From contig JADLBD010000229.1 of NCBI GenBank assembly GCA_020847975.1, positions 1-50,410 on the forward strand: a DNA stretch of 50,410 nucleotides. Reading direction: 5' to 3'. A program made the translations under genes and the position numbers. The stretch is from Bryobacterales bacterium (lineage in GTDB: Bacteria > Acidobacteriota > Terriglobia > Bryobacterales > Bryobacteraceae). Shown piece after piece: positions 32,772-40,036 of the stretch (position 1 is the first letter of the stretch; every line of letters begins with the position of its first letter). The notes beneath the pieces were generated by a model. The model ran no database searches, was not told where the DNA came from, and saw nothing but the letters and a program-made list of their open reading frames with translations.

Positions 32772-34273
32772 TCGCTCCGCTCCTCTTGTTCTTCGCCGGC
32801 TGGGACGTGGACGACTACCAGCGAGGCTTGGAACTCGCCCGCGCCGGACAGTGGGAAGCCGCGCGCCAGGTCTTCGAAACAGCCTGGGCGAACTCCCCAT
32901 CCGACAAGCGCTATCCCCTCGAACTCGCCGGCATCGCCTACCGCAACGGCAACCGCGCCTCCGCCAAACGCTATCTCCGCCAGGCCCTGCGCCTCGATCG
33001 CCGCGATCCATACGGCAACGATTTCCTCGGCACGCTCTACTTCCTCGATCAGAACATCCCCGCCGCCCTGAAATACTGGAACCGCATCGGCAAGCCTTCC
33101 CTCGCCGCCGTGTCCATTGACCCGCCATTGCCCGCCCACGCCGTGCTGCTCGACCGCGCCATGGCGTTCTCCCCCGCCGCTCTCCTCAAACTCGGCGGCT
33201 ACCAAACCACCCTCGCGCGCCTCGACGCGCTCCAACTCTTCGCCGCCTACAACCTCGAACTCCAGGCCAAGCCGCAAGATAAGTTCGATGCCGTCCTCCA
33301 CTGGACGAACCCCTCACCCTGGCTCCGCATCGCCGCCGCGGCCGGAGGCCTCCCCTACCAGACGCTCTACGCCGATTTCCGCGATGTCGCCGGCAGCGGC
33401 GGCAACTGGTCCAACCTCCTGCGCTGGGATGCGCAAAAACGGAGAATTCTGTCCTCTTTCTCCGCCCCGTTTCGCGGCGGCCCCAAATGGCGTTACACGC
33501 TTTACGCTGATGCCCGCTCCGAGACCTGGAACCTCGACACCCCTGCTGACTTCCGCATGACCAGAATCGAGGCCGGCGCTGCCCTCCGCGCCATCCCCAG
33601 CGGCCGCTTCTCCTGGACCATGGCCCTCATCGCCGCCTCGCGCCATTTCCGCGGAGCCCCGCAATTCACAACCGGCCTTTCCGCGAAATACCGCGCCGCC
33701 GCTACCCTCCGCCTCCTTGACCTCCCCGAACATCGCTTCACCCTCGATGGCGCCGCCGCCTGGGACCTCGCTCGCCTGTTCTCCCTCCAGGGCGGCCTCT
33801 ACTCCCAGGGCCAGGCCAAACTCGCCGCCCGCTGGCTGCCCCAGCCCCGCGGAGGCGATTACGAATTCAACACCCAGGCCCGCGCCGGCAAAACCATCGG
33901 CCACGCCCCCTTCGACGAACTGTTTATCCTCGGCGTCGAACGCGACAGCGAACTCTGGCTCCGCGGCCACGCCGGAACCCGTGCCGGAAAAAAAGGCAGC
34001 GCCCCCATCGCCGCCTCCTACTTCCTCTCCAATTCCGAACTCGACAAGCAGCTTTTCCAATACACCCTGCTCCGCGTCACCGCCGGCCCGTTCCTCGACC
34101 TCGCCCGCATTCACGACTTCCGCAACCGTTTCTCCGCCCGCTCCTGGTTCGCCGATGCCGGCATTCAGACCAAAGTCAGGCTCACCGGAGCGATGACCCT
34201 CACCATCTCCTACGGCCGTGACCTTCGCGGAGGCGGCCATGCCGTCTACGCCGCCGTCGGCGCCGCCCGCTGA
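32768..34273 (+). CDS. TPR protein with outer-membrane barrel-like domain
   Basis: A 501-aa protein starting at GTG 32768 with a hydrophobic leader (IAPLLLFFAG). Residues about 15-110 form two or three tetratricopeptide-like repeats (YQRGLELARAGQWEAARQVF and the next copy). After residue 170 there are alternating polar/hydrophobic strands with many aromatic ends, as in an outer-membrane beta-barrel, ending in a final strand VYAAVGAAR. It would tether the peptidase partner system to the outer membrane or form a pore; this is inference from overlap with the two upstream genes. Confidence 0.6.
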   Translation: MIAPLLLFFAGWDVDDYQRGLELARAGQWEAARQVFETAWANSPSDKRYPLELAGIAYRNGNRASAKRYLRQALRLDRRDPYGNDFLGTLYFLDQNIPAALKYWNRIGKPSLAAVSIDPPLPAHAVLLDRAMAFSPAALLKLGGYQTTLARLDALQLFAAYNLELQAKPQDKFDAVLHWTNPSPWLRIAAAAGGLPYQTLYADFRDVAGSGGNWSNLLRWDAQKRRILSSFSAPFRGGPKWRYTLYADARSETWNLDTPADFRMTRIEAGAALRAIPSGRFSWTMALIAASRHFRGAPQFTTGLSAKYRAAATLRLLDLPEHRFTLDGAAAWDLARLFSLQGGLYSQGQAKLAARWLPQPRGGDYEFNTQARAGKTIGHAPFDELFILGVERDSELWLRGHAGTRAGKKGSAPIAASYFLSNSELDKQLFQYTLLRVTAGPFLDLARIHDFRNRFSARSWFADAGIQTKVRLTGAMTLTISYGRDLRGGGHAVYAAVGAAR

Positions 34274-34488
34274 ATTTGACTGCTCTGCTGGTGGAGTTCG
34301 GAGTGAAGGCCATGACACCTTTCTTCTGACGGTGACGAAATCGTGCATCGCACTGAGTATTTCAGGGGGGCTCCGAAAGGTCCAAGGCCGAGGCTGTACG
34401 TGAAGGCTGATAGCACGAAGTCGAGCTAACCGTCATCTATACCGGTCCAGACAATTATGACAGCCTTCCCATACGGTCCAGGCGTCGT

Positions 34489-35730
34489 TCAGTAGTCAAT
34501 GAAGGAAATTTTCGGCCATTCCGGAATTGCCGATTCCGCAATGCCGAACTTCCCGATCAACAACTCCCACATCTGGTCAAAGTCGGCGCTTTCGGCCGGC
34601 CGCGTTCCGTGCGCCAGCCATGATTGGTTCCGCTTCTCCAATGCCGGCTTCAGGCATTCATAAACCTCCGGCAACCGGTGGTCTTCCACGAGAGGGCTGT
34701 ACTTCAGAGCCGCGAAGCCTTTGGCGCAACTCAACTGGAGGCGTTCTCCATAGACAAGATCATCCGGGAAGGCAGACCGTAGGTTGGCGGCCAATCCTCC
34801 ATCAAGCGAAGCCAGTGAGATGTGTCCTGAGGTCGCGCCAAACGCTGCATACAATCGATTCTGCGCATACAATTCCGCGGCGCGGTAGAGGCGGGCGATT
34901 GCATCATCGTGACGATGCTGCCGATGTCGGCGGCGGGCGTTGGCCAGCAACTCCAGCAGCGAGCGCGGATGATCCTTCCGGCTTCGAGACTCCGCCTCCA
35001 GCGCCTGCACATGTACCCACAGTTCCCGCAGCCAAGTGATCAGCTTGTCGGCGCCATGTTGCTCGAAAGCGACTTCGAGTTGGCGTCGGCACTGCCCCAG
35101 ATCCTTCGGCAATCCTTTGAACTGAAACAGGTCCAGTTTGGCGAGAACCCGGCACAGCCGGGCCAAAGCCTTCAGCGTCTCACTCCGCTCTGTGACGCTC
35201 TGTGACGCCTGATCGAGCAGTTCGGCCGCCGCCTCTATGTGGCCTTGCTCATACAACTGCGTCGCCAACTCGCGCTGGCGGATTGCGAACTGCTTCCACG
35301 GATTCAGCCCAGTGATGGACCTCTCGGTTCCGGTAATCACGGTTCCGAGACCTTCCTTCTCTCGAGCGCCGGACACGTAGTGGTAGAGGGGAATCCGCTC
35401 GACCGCCGCCAGTGTGAGCGCGGCACTCATCGGCTTGGTGCCTCCGGTGAGATCAAAGTAGACCTGCTCAGGCTGGAGCCGGCGGCGGTCCAGCCAGTCG
35501 CTGATGGCGCGGCGGATCTCTTGATAGCACGTGTTCAAGTCATCGGGATCGCGCATGCGGACGCACTCCCATTGCAAAAGGTAACCGATTGCCGGCAGAA
35601 TACTCTGTTCTACCAGTGGTTCCGACTTTTCTGAAACCACAAACAACGCGCATTCGACCGGCCCGCGCTTCAAAGCCTCGATGACTGGGGTGGGTGTGCC
35701 GCCCAGGCTGAAAATCGCCCCGCGTGGCAT
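34489..35730 (-). CDS. CARF-HEPN ribonuclease (TIGR02710-like, Csm6-type)
   Basis: A 413-aa CRISPR ancillary effector. The CARF sensor has a Rossmann-like start (GAIFSLGGTPTPV) and the signature D-L-T-G-G-T-K-P-M at residues 93-101, which binds cyclic oligoadenylate. A long helical middle precedes a C-terminal HEPN motif R367-N-Q-S-W-L-A-H374 (R-x6-H) followed by Gly. The expected role is collateral RNA cleavage triggered by cyclic oligoadenylate from Cas10. The start is ATG in TAATG overlap with the preceding gene, making it the last gene of the cmr operon. It ends convergently with the TPR gene, 215 nt away. Confidence 0.85.
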   Translation of the reverse strand: MPRGAIFSLGGTPTPVIEALKRGPVECALFVVSEKSEPLVEQSILPAIGYLLQWECVRMRDPDDLNTCYQEIRRAISDWLDRRRLQPEQVYFDLTGGTKPMSAALTLAAVERIPLYHYVSGAREKEGLGTVITGTERSITGLNPWKQFAIRQRELATQLYEQGHIEAAAELLDQASQSVTERSETLKALARLCRVLAKLDLFQFKGLPKDLGQCRRQLEVAFEQHGADKLITWLRELWVHVQALEAESRSRKDHPRSLLELLANARRRHRQHRHDDAIARLYRAAELYAQNRLYAAFGATSGHISLASLDGGLAANLRSAFPDDLVYGERLQLSCAKGFAALKYSPLVEDHRLPEVYECLKPALEKRNQSWLAHGTRPAESADFDQMWELLIGKFGIAESAIPEWPKISFIDY

Positions 35731-36362
35731 TACTTCCGCTCCTCCGTACTGACTTCAGGCACATACTCAAAAGCAGCATCCTTCGCGCTCACGATCTTTA
35801 CCTTGAGTTTCAGAGTGTCGCCGGTCTTCGCACTCGGTGGCACGGCCTGCCAGTTCTGAACGGGACCTGCAAGCCCAGAGCTCGCTTCTCGTGCCTTCCA
35901 ACCACCCTTTCTTGTCTTCTCCTCTAGTAAGGTGCCTTCGACAATCGCGCCGATCTTGAGCGGGGCAGCGGCCGGACGCGGTACGGAAGACGGCGTCGGT
36001 GGTACGGCCGGACGTGACAGGGATGGACCAGACTTGAACTGCTTACTTCGAAAGTGTTCGATGAGCTTTTGGAGGAACTTGCGGTTCTCTTCAAAGCTGC
36101 GCAGTTTTTCCGGCGGGAACGCGGCAACGGTGGCTTTGAATCCCAAAGCATCCTTCTGTAGATGAAAATGCACTGGCGAGGCGTGACGGCTGAGTTGGCG
36201 CATCTCGGGATCGCGTTCATTCATTCTGCGCGGCAAACCCAGTGCTTTCTTCTCTACTCGATGTTTGTGGGCCTGTGCGAACTCCTGGATTGCGTCGCCG
36301 ACCTGGTCCAATCCGTACCATACATCCATTGTCGGAATCTTGACATCCACGGGACCGAGCAT
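35730..36362 (-). CDS. C-terminal half of Cmr1 plus extra domain (-1 frame)
   Basis: A 210-aa frame. Its first part (WYGLDQVGDAIQEFAQ, then KKALGLPRR, then SRHASPVHFHL and FKATVAAFPPEKL) is the second RAMP half of Cmr1. The other half ends 47 nt upstream in a different frame. This frame is open back to 36446, and reading through 36446-36363 gives further plausible Cmr1 sequence. That argues for a frameshift rather than a separate start; no ribosome-binding site is visible before ATG 36362. A Pro-rich linker (about 118-135) leads to a small beta-rich domain with EEKTRKGGWKAREASSGL, possibly an OB-like nucleic-acid-binding fold. It ends in TAATG with the CARF gene. Confidence 0.7.
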   Translation of the reverse strand: MLGPVDVKIPTMDVWYGLDQVGDAIQEFAQAHKHRVEKKALGLPRRMNERDPEMRQLSRHASPVHFHLQKDALGFKATVAAFPPEKLRSFEENRKFLQKLIEHFRSKQFKSGPSLSRPAVPPTPSSVPRPAAAPLKIGAIVEGTLLEEKTRKGGWKAREASSGLAGPVQNWQAVPPSAKTGDTLKLKVKIVSAKDAAFEYVPEVSTEERK

Positions 36363-36409
36363 GTTTTCGAGGCTCGGGGACTGACGTAGAAAGCCGGATG
36401 ATTTGCTTG

Positions 36410-37792
36410 CTAGGCCCAGCGCGGAGCGGACTTCCGCGCGTGCTGGTTACACTGCTGCAGCCCGGTTATGCCGGTATCGGCCCCGATACAGCCAAAACCC
36501 TTTCGGCCCTTTGAGCCAGTTCCCCCAAGATTCGTCAGCAGCCACAAGGCGGCTTTGGCCTGATTGAGCACCTGTTGATTCGAGAGTGGCGGCGCCGGGT
36601 TTGCGCAGATCGTGAGCTTCCATTGAGAACCGTCCGGCAGGTAGTAGCGAAACCTGTTCTTCTCATCCATGCCATATGTGATGTAAGCAATTCCTTGGAT
36701 CGCCTTAGGCCGATCAGGCTTTTTCAATCCATGGGCGTTCGCCACCTCCTGCTTGCGGTATAGGACTGGCGATGCAACGCCGATTGGCTCAAGGGAAATG
36801 CTGATGGCGGACGGAGCGTCCTTGCCGGCTGCGCCAGCGATTCCTCCCCACAGAGATCGTTCGAGTTTCAATAACTGAACTGGGGTGACGTGCGCAGCGT
36901 GCATCGTGCGCCACCACCAGCGAAGCAATCCGCGGAGCGTTGCCGGACGGAGCGTGCAATCGTCTTTCTCCTGAAGGGTGCCCGCCAGGAAGGCCGGTGT
37001 CGTCAGTGTAAGCGTGCAGGTGAAAACCGCGTTGCTGTTCTTCGTCGGTAGAGCCATGGCGGTCGTGAAACGCCCATACCCGGCGTTGGTCTTGGCGCCG
37101 GCTCCAAGCCACGCCAGGGCGCCTTCTATCCAGTCTTTGGCTAGAACCAACAACCGCTCTGGGCCGGACGCTCCCCTGCGGACTCCCAAGCAAAACTCGA
37201 ATTCTGTCCCCGGGGCGATCGCGAGGAAATTCACGGGGACCGGTTCTTCCCAATCGCCTGGAGGTTCGCCCTTCTCGCCGCTATCGTAATAGCGGCGGTG
37301 ATGATTGTTGACGATGTCGATGATGAGTTTCGGCCATCGAACGGGCAGAGCGTCATAGAAGATAACACCACCGGCTTCGCCCTTCTCTTGTCTCGATGGA
37401 TCTTTTCCAAACACCGTCTCTAGGTCGGCTGTCATTGCGCCCGCGACACTGCGGGCGTAAGCACGCGCCATGCCCTTTACGCCTGTGCCTGGCAGATATG
37501 CAAAGCCGTAGACCGGGTGCAAGCAAATACCCGTATTCTCGAAGGATCCGGCGCGTGAAAGATGAAGCGTCAACGGTCCCGACGTCCGACGCCTCCACCG
37601 CATGCACCCAGATGAGGTCGCTGCCTCAAAGCGGTTTCGGAAACGATCGAGCAATCCCTGGTCCCCAGGCGCGGATACAACACACCGCAACTGCTCACGC
37701 ACAAAGGTCTTGTCGTCACCGGTTGGGGGCCAAGGATCGTGCCATTTGTCGAGCAGCAAACCAGGATGTTTCTCTGGCGGTAACGCGAGCAT
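36410..37792 (-). CDS. Cmr6-Cmr1 fusion (Cmr1 part interrupted)
   Basis: 460 aa. Residues 1-250 are Cmr6, a RAMP subunit at the 3' end of the crRNA backbone: PGTGVKGMARAYA at 101-113 is the G-rich RAMP loop, and GAGAKTNAGYGRF at 230-242 is the typical Cmr6 C-terminal motif. From about 256 a second RAMP begins (TLTLTTPAFLAG, LRPATLRGLLRWWWRTMH, GSKGRKGFGC at about 426), which is the N-terminal half of Cmr1, the target-binding end subunit. The frame stops at TAG 36410, but the Cmr1 sequence continues in the -1 frame downstream. It starts in TAATG with cmr5. Confidence 0.85.
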   Translation of the reverse strand: MLALPPEKHPGLLLDKWHDPWPPTGDDKTFVREQLRCVVSAPGDQGLLDRFRNRFEAATSSGCMRWRRRTSGPLTLHLSRAGSFENTGICLHPVYGFAYLPGTGVKGMARAYARSVAGAMTADLETVFGKDPSRQEKGEAGGVIFYDALPVRWPKLIIDIVNNHHRRYYDSGEKGEPPGDWEEPVPVNFLAIAPGTEFEFCLGVRRGASGPERLLVLAKDWIEGALAWLGAGAKTNAGYGRFTTAMALPTKNSNAVFTCTLTLTTPAFLAGTLQEKDDCTLRPATLRGLLRWWWRTMHAAHVTPVQLLKLERSLWGGIAGAAGKDAPSAISISLEPIGVASPVLYRKQEVANAHGLKKPDRPKAIQGIAYITYGMDEKNRFRYYLPDGSQWKLTICANPAPPLSNQQVLNQAKAALWLLTNLGGTGSKGRKGFGCIGADTGITGLQQCNQHARKSAPRWA

Positions 37793-38157
37793 TACGATGC
37801 CTTCCTCTCCGCGTCAGCAAAACGAACAAGCCACTCAAGATAAGCAAGTGCCTCCGCGGTCAAATAGCGCAGGTCAGCAGCATTGCTCTCCTTGAACTGA
37901 ATCAGCAACGCGTCCTCGCTGGAATCCTTTGCCACTCCTCTTTGGTGGCACCAATCCGCTACCGCCTTCAGCACGTCGCCGCCTTCCTTCGCCCGCATGA
38001 AAGCCACCGTCTGCCCGAGGCCTGAAGCCCTGATTCTGGCAGGCATCTTTTTCGCCGGGTCGGCGAACCTCTTCTCGAAGTCGGGCCGCTTCAATGACTG
38101 TTGCACGGCATCCCACGCGTGCTGCGCGCGCTGTTGTGCCAGGGTCTTCAACGCCAT
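37792..38157 (-). CDS. cmr5: Type III-B small subunit Cmr5
   Basis: A 121-aa all-helical protein matching the Cmr5 small-subunit family (Cas11 role). It begins ALKTLAQQRAQHAWDAVQ and has a conserved centre around MPARIRASGLGQTVAFM and a late segment RYLTAEALAYLEWLVRFADA. It lines the middle of the effector filament and helps bind target RNA. It starts 1 nt after the cmr4 stop and ends in TAATG with the fusion gene. Length is normal. Confidence 0.92.
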   Translation of the reverse strand: MALKTLAQQRAQHAWDAVQQSLKRPDFEKRFADPAKKMPARIRASGLGQTVAFMRAKEGGDVLKAVADWCHQRGVAKDSSEDALLIQFKESNAADLRYLTAEALAYLEWLVRFADAERKAS

Positions 38158-38158
38158 C

Positions 38159-38986
38159 TCAGAATGCTCCTTTCACCAAGCGGAGCGAGCAGAGGCCTTT
38201 GCCGGTGGTTTCGTCGCCGCCAATCTGAATCGTGCCAGGCGGCTTGAAAGCGTCGAGATTCTGTTCGGCAGTTGGCGCCTCCCGCCGCCTCGAAGGTGCG
38301 GCGAGCACGAGGGAGTAAAAAAGAGCTTCTGCCGGCACGAACTCCTGATAGAAGAGCGCCCCTGCCACAGCGGTCTTGCTGTGTTCCTCCAGCCTGATTC
38401 GCGCGGTGACCTCGGTGCCGTACTTCACGAAATGGCTGAAATTCGTGTCATCCAAAATCACCAGCCGTTTTCGCTCCTCATCTCCCAAGGCATCGAAGAA
38501 ATCGAGGCCGAAGGCCTTCGCCTCGAAAACGAACTCTTCGAGTATCAGCTTGCCATCGTGCACACACGGCGAATCCTGCGCGCAATGCGCAGCCGATTCA
38601 TCGATGGGAATCGATGGCGGCTTAACCGTATTGCCAATCAGCCCAGTGTCACGGCTCCAGCGCTGAAGCGCCTGTGGGCATGTCACCCATGCGAAGACGC
38701 CTCTCAGACTTCGCACAGGAAACGCCAATATCCGCGCGTCCGTGAACGCCAGTGCTCCGGCCGACGTGCCTTCCGTATCAGGTGCGCCGAATAAACGCGG
38801 GCGGAGACCGTTATCAGTCGCTTCGCGCAGGACACCCTTAATGCTGGAACCGGGAATGACCGGCCAATCTGTATGGCGCTCCCTTTGCACTGGAAGATCA
38901 ACAGCGCCCAACGCTGTTCCCGAACCTGGGTGCAACGGTGTGAGTGCCTGAAGGTACAAGATACCGCCTACGTTATTCGCTGGCAT
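38159..38986 (-). CDS. cmr4: Type III-B backbone subunit Cmr4
   Basis: A 275-aa Cas7-type RAMP protein that polymerises along the crRNA and cuts target RNA at 6-nt intervals. The N-terminus YLQALTPLHPGSGTALGAVD has the candidate catalytic Asp at residue 30, corresponding to the Asp in the Cmr4 loop of Pyrococcus. VIPGSSIKGVLRE is the Gly-rich RAMP loop. ALAFTDARILAFPVRSLRG is the family's second signature. It overlaps cmr3 by 14 nt. Confidence 0.93.
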   Translation of the reverse strand: MPANNVGGILYLQALTPLHPGSGTALGAVDLPVQRERHTDWPVIPGSSIKGVLREATDNGLRPRLFGAPDTEGTSAGALAFTDARILAFPVRSLRGVFAWVTCPQALQRWSRDTGLIGNTVKPPSIPIDESAAHCAQDSPCVHDGKLILEEFVFEAKAFGLDFFDALGDEERKRLVILDDTNFSHFVKYGTEVTARIRLEEHSKTAVAGALFYQEFVPAEALFYSLVLAAPSRRREAPTAEQNLDAFKPPGTIQIGGDETTGKGLCSLRLVKGAF

Positions 38987-40031
38987 AGTTCCACGATCCT
39001 TTCACGAAAAATCCATAGCCCAGAGCGGCATCTCCAAGCTCCGTGCCCAAGTACCGATCCCTCGGAGCGGGCCCTTCGATGAAATACACCGATCCCGCAT
39101 CAACGCCAAGACGCGTTGGCTTTGGGCCGCCTCGTGCCAGGTCCCATCCGGAGATGGCGTATGGACCGTCGACCGCCGCAGAGCGCAATTGGCCCTCCGG
39201 GACTAGGTCCGGCCGCCAACCACTATTGAAGAAGGCCGGGCTGAGCAGCAGGAGCGACGTGCGGTCATGGCCAGGGGATTCGGGCCATTGGACTGGCGCG
39301 ACTCTGCGCATGATTGCGTAATGCCGCTCCCCACCCCAGCCGACTGCCGCCGGGGCTTCGAAGTGCATGATCTTGTTGTCCGGCACATCCGCCTCCCCGT
39401 AGAACACCACGTCGCGCCTCAGACGCAGGTTCCGTGTCGAATAGATCTCGCCTTCCTTCGAGGCACAGGTCGTGGAGTCGATCTCGATACCGGTTCGGTC
39501 CTCAAGGAGGAAGAATTCATCGTAAGGGCGAACATGCTCCGCTTGGATCACACCATTGGCGAGATAGGCGGCCAGCCCCGCGATGCTCAGCAATTCCGGC
39601 CGCCTCTTGGATGGTTTGCCTCCAGCACTCCAAAGCGGACGCATACCGCCGAGTGCTGGTCGCCAGCCGGGAATCTTTTGGGCTTTCGGCAACAACCGGG
39701 TAACTCCTCCGTCCACAAACCGCAGATCGGCGGGTGCGCGGAACCATGGCCGTATTCCCTCCTGACCAAGTTCGGCTAACCATGGCCCTCGAAAACAAAC
39801 GTCAGCAAGCCATGCCGCGCCTGCAGCGGCGAAGGCCTCGGGCAGATGCGACTTGTTTCGCATGGCCGCGAAGTCGCCGTCTTCGCGATCAAGGAGGAAC
39901 GTACGGATCACGCCGGCCAAGGACTGTGGCGACGGAAGAGACGACTCGCCCGGGAGCCCACTCCCAAACGGCCTGCCACCTCTAAAAAACAGCGTGTCCA
40001 AAGGATCGAGCGTCAATCCGATCGTCTTCAT
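38973..40031 (-). CDS. cmr3: Type III-B subunit Cmr3
   Basis: A 352-aa Cas5-type RAMP subunit that holds the 5' handle of the crRNA and contacts Cas10. It begins with the family hallmark LDPLDTLFFRGGRPFGSG, followed by SLPSPQSLAGVIRTFLL. The late region GWDLARGGPKPTRLGVDAGSVYF and final Gly-rich stretch are also Cmr3-like. It lies 5 nt after cmr2. Confidence 0.93.
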   Translation of the reverse strand: MKTIGLTLDPLDTLFFRGGRPFGSGLPGESSLPSPQSLAGVIRTFLLDREDGDFAAMRNKSHLPEAFAAAGAAWLADVCFRGPWLAELGQEGIRPWFRAPADLRFVDGGVTRLLPKAQKIPGWRPALGGMRPLWSAGGKPSKRRPELLSIAGLAAYLANGVIQAEHVRPYDEFFLLEDRTGIEIDSTTCASKEGEIYSTRNLRLRRDVVFYGEADVPDNKIMHFEAPAAVGWGGERHYAIMRRVAPVQWPESPGHDRTSLLLLSPAFFNSGWRPDLVPEGQLRSAAVDGPYAISGWDLARGGPKPTRLGVDAGSVYFIEGPAPRDRYLGTELGDAALGYGFFVKGSWNYASE

Positions 40032-40036
40032 CGTTG

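Noticed and set aside
36413..36446. Programmed -1 frameshifting in Cmr1
   Set aside because: No slippery heptamer or evident downstream stimulatory structure is seen in the overlap, so a mutation, assembly error or split gene is at least as likely. Kept as a finding without claiming recoding.
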